Shown piece after piece: positions 44,182-55,189 of a DNA stretch of 55,189 nt (within the stretch, counting starts at the first letter, position 1; every line of letters starts with the position of its first letter). The translations under genes were made by a program, and so were the position numbers. Source of the DNA: Gammaproteobacteria bacterium (lineage in GTDB: Bacteria; Pseudomonadota; Gammaproteobacteria; Chromatiales; Chromatiaceae); the NCBI GenBank assembly GCA_015490795.1, contig WFXD01000001.1, positions 1 through 55,189 of the forward strand, in the 5' to 3' direction. The notes beneath the pieces were generated by a model. The model saw only the letters and a program-made list of their open reading frames with translations. It made no database searches and was not told the origin of the DNA.

Positions 44182-46182
44182 CTACAGATAGGGCGCCATC
44201 ACCAGACTGACAATTGCCATCAGTTTGATCAGGATGTTGAGTGACGGACCGGATGTGTCTTTGAAAGGGTCACCTACCGTGTCGCCCACGATACAAGCAT
44301 TATGCACGGGAGATCCCTTGCCACCCAGATGGCCTTTTTCCACATATTTTTTGGCGTTGTCCCAGGCGCCGCCCGCATTGGCCATCAGCAGGGCGAGCAG
44401 CACGCCGCTCAGCAGTGCGCCACCGAGCATTCCGCCCAGTGCATGAGCGCCGATGCCGAACCCGACCAGTGGTGGCGCGATGACCGCCATCAGGCCCGGA
44501 CCAATCATGCGCCTCAGGGCCGCATTGGTGGCGATGGTCATACAACGCGCATTGTCGGGCTTTGCCCGCCCTTCACGCAGACCGGGGATATCACGGAACT
44601 GGCGCCGAATCTCCTCCACCATCTCCGAGGCGGCCTCACCAACGGCAGTCATGGTCATGGCGCTGAACAGGTATGGCAGCAACCCGCCGATGAAAAGACC
44701 GATGAGCACCTGCGGCTCTGTGATGCGCAGCTCAAAGCCCGGGACATGCAGGCCGACCGTCTGCACAAAGGCACTGACCATCGCCAGCGCGGTAAGCGCG
44801 GCCGCGCCGATGGCAAAACCCTTACCAATGGCGGCCGTGGTGTTGCCCAGTTCATCCAGGGTATCGGTGATGGCGCGCGTCTCTTCGCCCAGCTCCGCCA
44901 TCTCTGCGATGCCGCCGGCATTGTCGGCCACCGGGCCGTAGGCATCGACGGCCATGACCATACCGACAGTAGACAGCATACTCACCGCCGCCAGTGCGAC
45001 ACCGTAAAGCCCCGCCAGTTGAGTCGCTACGTAGATGATGGCGCCCAGGGTGAGCAGCGGCACGGTCATCGACTGCATCCCGGCAGCCAGGCCGGTGATG
45101 ATAACAGTGGCAGGGCCTGTCTTGCCGGCACGCGCAATGCGGCGCACGGGAGCGCCTTTGGTGAAAAACTCGGTAGCAAGCCCGATGATGATCCCGCCTG
45201 CGGTTCCCGTCAGCACCGCCCACCAGATAGCGATGTCGATAGAGAGCCATTCAACCACCAGCCAAGCCACTGCGATAGAGAGCACACTGGCGCTGATGAG
45301 TCCTAACCGTAGCGCTGCCTCGGGAGAGCTGTGGCTGAGCACACGCACCACAACCATGCCCAGGATAGAGGCCAACAGCCCGCCGGACGAGACTGCCAAC
45401 GGGAGAAACAGCAGCGCCGACCGTCCGCCCAGCGCATCGGCTGCGATTATGCTCATGGTGGAGGCAATAGCAATAGCGGCGACGATGGCGCCGCAATAGG
45501 ACTCGAAGATATCGGCCCCCATGCCCGCCACATCGCCCACGTTATCACCCACATTGTCGGCGATGACGCCGGGGTTGCGCGGATCATCCTCGGGGATGCC
45601 CTCTTCGATCTTCCCCACCAGATCAGCACCAACATCAGCTGTCTTGGTATAAATACCTCCTCCGACGCGGGCGAACAGCGCCACCGAGGAGGCTCCCATA
45701 CCAAAGCCGTTGAGCACCCGCAAAGACTCTGGATCAGCGCCCAGCATAAGGTAGAGCAGGCCAAGCCCCAGCAGCCCCAATGAGGCAACGGCTATGCCCA
45801 TCACCGATCCGCTGGCGAATGCCACCGACAGCGCCGCCCGTGCACCTTGATCATGCGCTGCAATGGTAGTGCGCACGTTGGCTCTTGTCGCTGTATAGAT
45901 GCCAATGAAACCGGCCGCAGCGGAGCTGAGGGCGCCGAGCAGAAACGCCAGGGCCACCTGCCAGCCAAGTAAGGCGATGAGCACGGTGAACACTGCCGCC
46001 ACAAACAACGCCAGGTAGGAGTATTCCTGACGCATGAAGAGCATCGCCCCTAAGTGGATGGCCTCGGCTATCTCACTGGCTTTGCCGTCCCCTGTCGGCC
46101 ACCGCTGGATCGATAGATAGAGCACCCAGGCGATCGCCAATCCCGCAATACCGGAAAGTGGAGGGATCCATGTGGTGTCCAT
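44182..46182 (-). CDS. hppA: Membrane-bound pyrophosphate-energised ion pump
   Basis: The product is about 666 residues from ATG 46182; a TTG five codons upstream is less likely. It has around 16 membrane helices. The substrate motif [20 protein letters not shown] is near 195, with [13 protein letters not shown] near 220 and late Asp-rich motif [18 protein letters not shown] near 635. [10 protein letters not shown] (about 440-455) has Ala and Gly where potassium-independent enzymes have Lys and Thr, which points to the potassium-stimulated class. Whether H+ or Na+ is pumped cannot be settled here. It hydrolyses pyrophosphate to build an ion gradient. Confidence 0.96.
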   Translation of the reverse strand: MDTTWIPPLSGIAGLAIAWVLYLSIQRWPTGDGKASEIAEAIHLGAMLFMRQEYSYLALFVAAVFTVLIALLGWQVALAFLLGALSSAAAGFIGIYTATRANVRTTIAAHDQGARAALSVAFASGSVMGIAVASLGLLGLGLLYLMLGADPESLRVLNGFGMGASSVALFARVGGGIYTKTADVGADLVGKIEEGIPEDDPRNPGVIADNVGDNVGDVAGMGADIFESYCGAIVAAIAIASTMSIIAADALGGRSALLFLPLAVSSGGLLASILGMVVVRVLSHSSPEAALRLGLISASVLSIAVAWLVVEWLSIDIAIWWAVLTGTAGGIIIGLATEFFTKGAPVRRIARAGKTGPATVIITGLAAGMQSMTVPLLTLGAIIYVATQLAGLYGVALAAVSMLSTVGMVMAVDAYGPVADNAGGIAEMAELGEETRAITDTLDELGNTTAAIGKGFAIGAAALTALAMVSAFVQTVGLHVPGFELRITEPQVLIGLFIGGLLPYLFSAMTMTAVGEAASEMVEEIRRQFRDIPGLREGRAKPDNARCMTIATNAALRRMIGPGLMAVIAPPLVGFGIGAHALGGMLGGALLSGVLLALLMANAGGAWDNAKKYVEKGHLGGKGSPVHNACIVGDTVGDPFKDTSGPSLNILIKLMAIVSLVMAPYL

Positions 46183-46212
46183 GCAGCTATACCCCAATCA
46201 AAAAGTGTCCGT

Positions 46213-46232
46213 CCAGAAACAGCTGTTTCTGG
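46213..46232. promoter_or_regulatory. Perfect 20-bp palindrome upstream of hppA
   Basis: CCAGAAACAG directly joins its own reverse complement CTGTTTCTGG with no spacer, 31 bases before the hppA ATG. It could be a dimeric repressor site, or a cruciform/hairpin left from the neighbouring insertion-sequence debris. On the minus strand a T5 run lies 9 bases further on, too far for a good terminator. Confidence 0.55.
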
Positions 46233-46294
46233 CGCTCAATAACCCTAGAAAAACCAGTTGGGCCGTAGCAAGAGCGGCTAAGGTGCTGCTGTCA

Positions 46295-46520
46295 CTACAC
46301 CGCATGAAAATCATCATCCGGTTCCGGCGGCATTTGATCCTTGATATATTCCTTCCAGGCTTCATCTGCCACATTGCCATTTGAGGCAACCCAATAACCT
46401 CTTGCCATCAATGTCGACCCCAACATCACCACTCAATACATCGTAACGATATTTCATTGTCCATACCAAGTGGCACTTGCAATCCCGTACCGTGTGAGTT
46501 CCGCACTTGTAATCCTTCAT
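46295..46520 (-). pseudogene. IS200-family transposase TnpA remnant with internal deletion
   Basis: From ATG 46518-46520 the frame reads MKDYKCGTHTVRDCKCHLVW then TMKYRYDVLSGDV, the N-terminus of IS200/IS605 TnpA. In another frame, the tail MARGYWVASNGNVADEAWKE YIKDQMPPEPDDDF ends at TAG 46295. The normal middle of about 70-80 residues, including the HUH motif and catalytic Tyr region, is missing. It is therefore inactive in itself, though the ends could be mobilised in trans. Confidence 0.85.
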
Positions 46521-46546
46521 TTACACAGCTTAGCACTGCCGCTTAT

Positions 46547-46566
46547 CCTTCGCCTAAAGGCGAGGG
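46547..46566. repeat. IS200/IS605-type subterminal hairpin
   Basis: CCTTCGCC-TAAA-GGCGAGGG forms an 8-bp stem (one T-G pair), 27 bases outside the transposase start. IS200/IS605 ends are recognised as single-strand hairpins of this kind rather than as inverted repeats, so this is probably the left end of the remnant. Confidence 0.65.
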
Positions 46567-46600
46567 ATTTACAGATCCCCTATCGGGACTTTAAAAATAA

Positions 46601-46709
46601 TTGACTTAGTACATTGCCAAGCCCTATTCAGGCACTGTAAATTCCCTCTTCGCTCTCCAGCTGTCGCTGTTATTTCACTGCAATCTATCTAGAAATACCA
46701 AATTAGGTA
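46601..46709 (+). promoter_or_regulatory. Possible nnrS promoter and operator
   Basis: TTGACT (46601-46606), 18 bases, TATTCA (46625-46630) could be a weak sigma-70 promoter. ATACC-AAATTA-GGTAA at 46695-46710, 13 bases before the start codon, is a short palindrome (TACC/GGTA). NO-stress genes are often under Rrf2 or Crp/Fnr regulators, but no clear match was seen. Confidence 0.3.
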
Positions 46710-46722
46710 AGAGTCAAAAAAT

Positions 46723-47880
46723 ATGACCAAAGGTTACACCCCTTTTGCTTTGGGCTTTCGCCCCTTTTTTCTGTGCGCCGGTCTGGCTGGCGTACTTCTG
46801 CTTGTGGCTTGGCTCTGTTTTTTGATCGGGCAGATGCCCGCCAATGCCTATTACGGCCCGATTGGCTGGCATAGCCATGAGATGCTGTTTGGCTTTACGT
46901 CAGCCATTATCGCAGGTTTTTTACTGACGGCTGTGCGCAACTGGACAGGCATTAATACCATCACCGGCAAGCCACTGGCTGCGCTGGCAGGACTCTGGCT
47001 GGCTGGGCGTATTCTGCCATTTTTGCCAGTACCTGCGGGGTTGATCGCCCTGGTTGATCTTGCCTTTTTGCCGATGCTGGCGCTGGCATTGCGTTACCCG
47101 CTGATGGAGGCAGAATCAAAGAGTAACCGGATTTTTTTGTTTATACTGGCGCTGGCTACCTGTGCCAATCTGCTGGTGCATCTGCAGGCATTGGGGGTGA
47201 CCAGCGGGTCAGCGCTGGTCGGCACTGGCATGATGCGTTACCTGGTTCTATGGCTGCTGGTAATTATCACTGGCCGGATTATGCCGTTTTTTACCCGTAC
47301 CGGGGTGCCAGGTGTTATGCCCGTGAATCGCGATGACATTGAACGCCTGGCCGTGGCTCTGCTGTTTGCCCTGATGGTGGCTGATCTGCTGGCTCCAACC
47401 TCTTGGGTCACAGGCCTGGTTGCAGCCGCATTGGCCGTGGTGCACATTATTCGTATGAAAGGCTGGTATGACCACAAGATCTGGACATCCCCTATCTTGT
47501 GGGTGCTCTACACCGCCTATTTCTGGCTGATTGCCAGTTTTGTACTACAGGCATTGGGGGCTTTGGGGTGGGTTGCTCCCAATCTGACTACACATGCCTT
47601 TACCTATGGCACCATTGGCATCTTCACCATAGGCATGATGTCGCGGGTTGCACTGGGCCACACCGGCCGCATGCTGGAGACGGCAAAGCCTGTAAACATC
47701 GCCTTTATTATCCTTAACGTGGGCACCGCCGTGCGTGTGCTGATGCCCATTGTGGCACCTGGACAGTACAGTGCATGGCTCTATATTTCTGGCGGACTCT
47801 GGCTGGCCGCTTTTGCCATCTTCTGTGTCATCTATCTGCCCATTCTGGTCAGCCCCCGGGTGGACAACCAGCCCGGATAG
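46723..47880 (+). CDS. nnrS: NnrS family membrane protein (nitric oxide stress)
   Basis: The 385-residue protein has about 12 membrane helices. It starts FALGFRPFFLCAGLAGVLLL and carries the family motifs GWHSHEMLFGFTSAIIAGFL near residue 47, LVIITGRIMPFFTRTG near 183, and MMSRVALGHTGRML near 305, with conserved His residues that bind haem/copper. NnrS protects iron-containing enzymes from dinitrosyl complexes under NO. No other denitrification gene is adjacent. It fits with the hemerythrin/PAS protein 5 kb upstream. Confidence 0.93.
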   Translation: MTKGYTPFALGFRPFFLCAGLAGVLLLVAWLCFLIGQMPANAYYGPIGWHSHEMLFGFTSAIIAGFLLTAVRNWTGINTITGKPLAALAGLWLAGRILPFLPVPAGLIALVDLAFLPMLALALRYPLMEAESKSNRIFLFILALATCANLLVHLQALGVTSGSALVGTGMMRYLVLWLLVIITGRIMPFFTRTGVPGVMPVNRDDIERLAVALLFALMVADLLAPTSWVTGLVAAALAVVHIIRMKGWYDHKIWTSPILWVLYTAYFWLIASFVLQALGALGWVAPNLTTHAFTYGTIGIFTIGMMSRVALGHTGRMLETAKPVNIAFIILNVGTAVRVLMPIVAPGQYSAWLYISGGLWLAAFAIFCVIYLPILVSPRVDNQPG

Positions 47881-47955
47881 AGGGCCTGCGCCTTTAAGGG
47901 GGCACCCACCGGTAGCTCCATTGGATCAATACCTTGCCAGCGTTTTTACCTCGCA

Positions 47956-47981
47956 AAGAGTTACAACTCTTGGGTTATAAT
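47956..47981 (+). promoter_or_regulatory. valS promoter with overlapping palindrome
   Basis: A consensus -10 TATAAT lies at 47976-47981, 38 bases before the valS start. The place of the -35 box is taken by a perfect palindrome AAGAGTT-AC-AACTCTT (47956-47971) ending five bases before the -10. No recognisable -35 exists at 16-18 bases, suggesting activation or repression by a dimeric protein. No T-box applies in this group. Confidence 0.6.
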
Positions 47982-48019
47982 AGAGCGCTTCGCAACACTT
48001 CAGGATGCCGGCCCTACCA

Positions 48020-50845
<2,826 letters not shown>

Positions 50846-50909
50846 ACTCGTGCCGCCATCCTCTTAAAGAATTCGCTCTTCTCGCCGACAACACCAATCC
50901 AGGCTTGTA

Positions 50910-50938
50910 TTGCCCGTACTTTCATATAGTTATATGAT
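50910..50938 (+). promoter_or_regulatory. Promoter of HD-GYP response regulator gene
   Basis: -35 TTGCCC (50910-50915), 17-base spacer, -10 TATGAT (50933-50938), 55 bases before the start codon. It implies separate expression from valS, whose stop is about 150 bases upstream without a clear terminator. Confidence 0.5.
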
Positions 50939-50993
50939 ACCGTCAGCAAAAGGATTTAGAAGGTTAAGAGCACACACTGACTAGAGGCGCTCA

Positions 50994-52055
50994 ATGGCAA
51001 CTATCCTCATTGTAGACGACCAGTCCATCAGCAGAATGATACTTGAAGAGCTGATGGGGTCGATTGACAGCAACATCCACGTCAAATCGTTTGGTGACCC
51101 GGTTCAGGCACTGAAGTGGGCAAAGTCCAACCCGCATGATCTCATCCTCTCCGACTACAAAATGCCCAACATGGATGGCATCGAATTTACCCAATGGCTG
51201 CGCCAAATCCCAAGCTGTTCAGACACCCCCATTGTTATGATCACCTGCGTGGAAGAGAAGAGCGTGCGCTACAGGGCGCTTGAGGCTGGCGCGACTGATT
51301 TTCTAACCAAGCCCATTGATCATCACGAATGCCGGGCGCGCTGCCGGAACCTGCTCAAATTGCGCCAGCAGCAAAGCATTATAAAAGACCGGGCGCGCTG
51401 GCTTGAACAGGAGATCAGTGCAAAAACAGCCGAATTAAAATCGCGTGAACAGGAGACTATCCTGCGCCTGGCCAAAGCCGGTGAATACCGTGATGAAGAT
51501 ACCGGAAAACATATTGAACGCATGGCACAATACTCCCGGCTGATTGCTGAAGAGCTCGGACTCCCCGAAGAGAAGTGCAATATTATTCAGCATGCCGCAC
51601 CAATGCATGATATTGGAAAGATAGGCATTCCTGATCATGTCTTATTAAAACAGGGCAAACTTTCGCCTTCTGAATGGCAGGCCATGAAAACCCATACACA
51701 GATTGGCTACAATATCCTGCGCGACAGCCCCTCGGAGTACCTGCAGGCCGGGGCCATCATTGCACTGAACCACCATGAACGGTTTAACGGCAAGGGATAC
51801 CCGGCCAGCCTGGCTGGTGCAGATATACCCATAGAGGCCCGGCTGGTAGCCGTATCAGACGTATTTGATGCGCTGATGTCAGAGCGCCCCTACAAATCAG
51901 CATGGACATTGGATCAATCCCTGGATTATCTGAAAAAGGAGAGAGGAAAACATTTTGACCCGGATTGTATAGATGCTTTTTTTAACCAGTTACCCAACAT
52001 TATCACCATTCAAACCAGCATACAGGATACAGACAACATCAACATAGGGAGATAG
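50994..52055 (+). CDS. Response regulator with HD-GYP c-di-GMP phosphodiesterase
   Basis: The 353-residue protein follows GAGG at good spacing. The receiver domain (1-125) has an intact acidic pair (VDDQ, 8-9), the phospho-acceptor Asp in ILSDYKMPNMDG (about 53), Thr in ITC and Lys in FLTKPID (about 104). A short coiled coil follows (about 125-155). The HD-GYP domain (about 160-340) has HD in APMHDIGKIGIPD and HHERFNGKGYP, so it is predicted to be an active c-di-GMP hydrolase. RpfG is the best-known relative. Five bases separate it from the next gene. Confidence 0.94.
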   Translation: MATILIVDDQSISRMILEELMGSIDSNIHVKSFGDPVQALKWAKSNPHDLILSDYKMPNMDGIEFTQWLRQIPSCSDTPIVMITCVEEKSVRYRALEAGATDFLTKPIDHHECRARCRNLLKLRQQQSIIKDRARWLEQEISAKTAELKSREQETILRLAKAGEYRDEDTGKHIERMAQYSRLIAEELGLPEEKCNIIQHAAPMHDIGKIGIPDHVLLKQGKLSPSEWQAMKTHTQIGYNILRDSPSEYLQAGAIIALNHHERFNGKGYPASLAGADIPIEARLVAVSDVFDALMSERPYKSAWTLDQSLDYLKKERGKHFDPDCIDAFFNQLPNIITIQTSIQDTDNINIGR

Positions 52056-52059
52056 AATT

Positions 52060-53643
52060 ATGGGCAGACAATACAAAAAAAACAGGCAGTGGCATACCTA
52101 TGTTATTGCCGTGGCATTCAGTATGAGTGCAGCCATCATTGCATGGCTGCTCCATGATTTATGGAAGGGCCACCCTGCTATTGAAATCGGGGGGCTGACC
52201 GTGCTTTTTCTAAGCACCTTTTTCGCTGCCCGCCAGTCATATAATATTCAACAAGAAAAAGCCACCGATCCTCTGCAGGGACAAACCGTTGTCCACCCCC
52301 CCATTGAAACAGATAGAAGCAGCGCGCCACTTCATCTCGTCGAAAAAAAAACATCTACCCCAAAAGAGGCACAAACCAGGGAGTGGAAACTGGAAGATGC
52401 TCGCCTCGTACTCATAACATCCGACCCTTCAGACCGCCATCAGATTCTCACACACCTGGCAAGCTGGAAAGCTCAGGCAAAGCTCTGCGGCAACACAGTG
52501 CGCGCCCTTACAGAGATACTGTCCGCTTCTGACAACAACAACCCCTATCACGCCGTTATTGTCGACCAGCGCCAGCTGGATATGGATCCAGTACAGCTTG
52601 CAAACTCAATCCGCTCAGAACCCTCCCTGCAAAATCTGTCACTGATCTACCTCGGCCCGGAAAACAGCCTGGACAGAGAGCAGCAACTGGCTGCCGCAGG
52701 CTATTCGCATATATTGCAAACGCCCATAAACAAATCACTGCTATACAATGCACTGCATTCAACAACCAATATACAGCCGTACTCTTCACAAAACATTGCA
52801 AGTTTTATCAACCACTACAGACGCGAGCAATCATCACTGCCGCCACTGGATATTTTAATTGCCGCAAGCCCGACTCACTTAAAGCGCATTCAAAGCATAC
52901 TTAAAACAACCCGGCATCAGGCATTCACTGTTGAAAATGGTGAGCAGGCACTGAACGCACTCGATAGCCATCACTTTGATCTGGTCATCTTTGAGCTTGA
53001 GATGCCGATCATAAATGGTGTTGAAGCGATCAGGCTATACCGCTTCACCCACCAAAACAGCCCATGCATGCCGTTCATGCTGTTCATCCCGGAGCCTGAG
53101 TCGCAGATCATCAACAACTGTAATGGCATGGATGTTGATGCCTGCCTTATCGGGGATATTCAACACCACACTTTAATAGCGGCCATCAAACAGGCTGTTG
53201 CTAATAGCAACAAGCGGCTGTCTTCAACAACACCGGATCAGAAAATAAAAGCGGATGATTACAACCCACACGGCAGCGCCATATTGGGGCGAGCCACACT
53301 TCGCGACCTTGAAGAGCTAGGCTCAGGGCAGGGGTTTGTTAACAACCTCATCAACAGCTTTCTTCTCAACAGTGAAGAGTTGCTGAACGACATGGAAAGA
53401 GCTATCGCCGAAAACAGATACCAATCATTTATTGATCACGCCCTTGCATTTAAGGATAGCGCGGGAAACCTTGGTGCATTAGCGGTTTACAAAGCCAGCA
53501 TTAAAGCCTCACACCTTGACGCTACCAGCTTTAAGGACAATGCAGATGTGCTCACGAATGAGATACGAATATCATTCAATAAAACCCGCAAGGCACTATT
53601 GGATTATATGGCCGAACAACACAATACCATGCACAACCATTGA
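52060..53643 (+). CDS. Membrane protein with degenerate receiver and HPt domains (RpfC-like, no kinase)
   Basis: The 527-residue protein has two membrane helices (about 13-33 and 41-58), a linker, receiver-like domain 1 (about 112-235), receiver-like domain 2 (about 262-385) and a C-terminal HPt-like domain (about 420-515). Domain 1 keeps Asp (AVIVDQRQLDMD) but has Thr where Lys is expected (LQTPINKS). Domain 2 has Glu in place of the acceptor Asp (DLVIFELEMP). In the HPt, DHALAFKDSAGNLGA has Leu at the usual His position, with His two residues earlier. There is no HisKA/HATPase. A regulatory scaffold for the HD-GYP partner is inferred. Confidence 0.75.
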   Translation: MGRQYKKNRQWHTYVIAVAFSMSAAIIAWLLHDLWKGHPAIEIGGLTVLFLSTFFAARQSYNIQQEKATDPLQGQTVVHPPIETDRSSAPLHLVEKKTSTPKEAQTREWKLEDARLVLITSDPSDRHQILTHLASWKAQAKLCGNTVRALTEILSASDNNNPYHAVIVDQRQLDMDPVQLANSIRSEPSLQNLSLIYLGPENSLDREQQLAAAGYSHILQTPINKSLLYNALHSTTNIQPYSSQNIASFINHYRREQSSLPPLDILIAASPTHLKRIQSILKTTRHQAFTVENGEQALNALDSHHFDLVIFELEMPIINGVEAIRLYRFTHQNSPCMPFMLFIPEPESQIINNCNGMDVDACLIGDIQHHTLIAAIKQAVANSNKRLSSTTPDQKIKADDYNPHGSAILGRATLRDLEELGSGQGFVNNLINSFLLNSEELLNDMERAIAENRYQSFIDHALAFKDSAGNLGALAVYKASIKASHLDATSFKDNADVLTNEIRISFNKTRKALLDYMAEQHNTMHNH

Positions 53644-53686
53644 CTTACCGAGGTACTTGCAAAACTCCGCAGGTACCTCTTGCTTA

Positions 53687-54901
53687 TCAAACGCCATCCA
53701 TTGCGCGAACAGCCAGTACAGCATTCAGTCCACCAAAAGCAAACGAGTTTGAGACAGCGCTCTTAATGCTCTTTTCGCGCGCCTGATTTGGCACATAGTC
53801 CAGATCACACCCTTCACCCGCCTCTGTAAAATTAGCCGTGGGTGGAACAATACCACTCTTGATTGCCAACACCGTTGCGACAAGCTCCAGCGCACCTGCT
53901 GCACCCAAAGGGTGTCCATGCATGGACTTTGTACCAGAGACCATTAACCGCGCTGCATGCTCACCAAATACCTGATGCAGCGCCTGGGTCTCCGACACAT
54001 CATTCGCCTTGGTTCCTGTGCCATGAGCATTTACATAATCCACATCACCAGGGTTCATGGATGCATCATCCAGCGCGGCCTTGATCGCTTTTGCTGCACC
54101 ATCAGATGACGGATCGGTTATATGACCCGCATCAGCTGACATGCCACAGCCTGCCAGTTCAGCATAGATGCACGCCCCACGTTTTTTTGCATGCTCCAGT
54201 GACTCAAGCACCACAGCGCCCGCACCTTCACCCAGCACCATTCCACTTCGATCCCTGGAGAAAGGCCGACAGGTATCTGATGACATAACCCTCAGCGCCT
54301 CCCAGGGTTTTAACGTGCCATAGGTAAAAGGCGCATCAGTCCCTCCTGCTATAGCCACATCAACCAAACCACTGCGGATCATCGCCATTGCCTGACCAAC
54401 AGCATGGGCAGAAGAGGCGCAGGCACTGGCAATCACAAAGACAGGGCCAGTAATACCCAGATGCATACTTACCTGGCTGGCCGCTGCATTTGCCATAACC
54501 AAAGGTACGGTTAAGGGGTGCCCTCTGCTTTTGCCCTGTAGGTAGAGCCGCTGAAAACTCTCATCATCCGCCACCCTGCCTCCGCAGCCGGTGCCAATAA
54601 TGCAGGCTGCATCCCTCAGCTCTTCCGCTGTTATGCCTGCATCAGCTACCGCTTCGCGCGCCGAAATTACAGCAAATTGTGAAAACCGATCCATGAGACG
54701 CATCTCATCACTGGAGAAAAAATCGCAGGACTCATAGGCTGGAACCTCGGCACCTATTTTTATCCGGAGAGATTCAAGAGGCAGACTGGCCAGCTCCCTT
54801 ATGCCACTCTCTCCGTTGCAGAGCGCCTCCCAGAACTGGTCAACACTGTGGCCTAAAGCTGAAATGGTGCCGAGTCCGGTAATAACGACAGGTGTTTTCA
54901 T
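53687..54901 (-). CDS. Beta-ketoacyl-ACP synthase II-type enzyme
   Basis: The 404-residue enzyme has the Cys-His-His triad: Cys in SACASSAHAVGQA (about 161), His in VNAHGTGTKANDV (about 296), and His in GTKSMHGHPLGAAGALE (about 333). It starts VVITGLGTISALGHSVDQFW and ends NSFAFGGLNAVL, the FabF pattern. It condenses malonyl-ACP with acyl-ACP. It is one base from the ACP gene start side in the same direction, suggesting a dedicated pathway rather than the housekeeping fabF, which normally sits with fabG-acpP. It is convergent with the RpfC-like gene, 43 bases apart. Confidence 0.9.
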   Translation of the reverse strand: MKTPVVITGLGTISALGHSVDQFWEALCNGESGIRELASLPLESLRIKIGAEVPAYESCDFFSSDEMRLMDRFSQFAVISAREAVADAGITAEELRDAACIIGTGCGGRVADDESFQRLYLQGKSRGHPLTVPLVMANAAASQVSMHLGITGPVFVIASACASSAHAVGQAMAMIRSGLVDVAIAGGTDAPFTYGTLKPWEALRVMSSDTCRPFSRDRSGMVLGEGAGAVVLESLEHAKKRGACIYAELAGCGMSADAGHITDPSSDGAAKAIKAALDDASMNPGDVDYVNAHGTGTKANDVSETQALHQVFGEHAARLMVSGTKSMHGHPLGAAGALELVATVLAIKSGIVPPTANFTEAGEGCDLDYVPNQAREKSIKSAVSNSFAFGGLNAVLAVRAMDGV

Positions 54902-54902
54902 A

Positions 54903-55148
54903 TCACTCCTTTTCAGATATCAAGGAGGCGACGCCATCAACAATATCATGGACTGTATCCAGCTTATCCAGGATCTCATCTGGCACTTCAACATCAAATT
55001 TTTCTTCTATGTCATACACAATTGTTATCGCCTCCAGGGATGTCACCCCCAGCGCTTCGAGTGTTGATTCAGACGTAATATCTGACGGGTTCAGGCTCTT
55101 CTGCTTGGCAATTAATTTTATCACTGAGTTTTCAATATCTTGTCGCAT
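54903..55148 (-). CDS. Acyl carrier protein (divergent)
   Basis: The 81-residue acidic protein is all-helical and starts MRQDIENSVIKLIAKQKSLN. The phosphopantetheine Ser lies in LEALGVTSLEAITIVYDIEE, about residue 37; the usual Asp before Ser is Thr here. It follows the general four-helix ACP plan with EEKFDVEVPDEILDKLDTV in helix II-III. The next gene (the synthase) begins within two bases of its stop. The remaining 41 bases to the edge hold only its leader, with a weak ribosome site. Confidence 0.88.
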   Translation of the reverse strand: MRQDIENSVIKLIAKQKSLNPSDITSESTLEALGVTSLEAITIVYDIEEKFDVEVPDEILDKLDTVHDIVDGVASLISEKE

Positions 55149-55189
55149 AGTCTACACTCTTATTCTGAATTGAAATGTAAATAAAGCCC

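Noticed and set aside
44302..45306. A 334-codon plus-strand frame opposite hppA
   Set aside because: Antisense shadow with His/Gly/Arg-rich low-complexity product; hppA is certain.

Overview
The window reads as one assembled contig of a gammaproteobacterium. Supporting evidence: hrcA-grpE-dnaK-dnaJ-dapB order, lapA-lapB-pyrF-comEA order, RecC, LapB, PpsR, a Mu-like prophage, and gammaproteobacterial-type tRNA and valS genes. NnrS, a membrane pyrophosphatase and a hemerythrin/PAS protein would fit a microaerobic or denitrifying, possibly sulfur-oxidising (Chromatiales-like) bacterium or symbiont, but no gene here proves the lineage. The first 17 bases match the end of the Nextera transposase adapter, so the left edge is an assembly artefact inside a prophage.

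Region 1 (18-9870) is the right part of a Mu-like prophage. It runs from a tail assembly chaperone with an apparent programmed frameshift through tape measure, DNA-circularisation protein, baseplate/tail proteins (Mu gp44-gp48 order), a tail fibre with its assembly protein, and a DNA adenine methylase. A superinfection-immunity gene lies on the opposite strand inside the tail operon. The prophage stops just short of a tRNA-Lys gene. Region 2 (9900-30000, almost all minus strand) is housekeeping: tRNA-Lys, queC-queE-fpr, ppsR-recC, lapA-lapB-pyrF-comEA, fliK, and the heat-shock operon with dapB. nadK is divergent from hrcA and convergent with a tolC-like gene.

Region 3 (29494-40800) is a tightly packed set of 11 minus-strand genes that looks like one operon. 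It holds a peptide-type ABC permease and a double-ATPase protein, two unknown membrane proteins, a fumarylacetoacetase-family enzyme, an FmdE-like protein, and a LolA-like periplasmic protein. It ends with two FtsX/MacB-type permeases, their ATPase and an outer-membrane barrel. This is the best candidate for an undescribed envelope system.

Region 4 (40804-47880) has a DUF438/hemerythrin/PAS protein behind an elaborate control region, yhbY and tRNA-Val. It then has a scar of mobile-element debris (group II intron RT fragment, two palindromic repeats), a 59-residue conserved-looking gene, hppA, an internally deleted IS200 transposase, and nnrS.

Region 5 (47900-55189) has valS behind a palindromic operator-like site and an HD-GYP response regulator. 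A membrane protein with decayed receiver and HPt domains (an Rpf-like pair without a kinase) follows, and convergent to it a ketoacyl-ACP synthase/ACP pair runs off the right edge.
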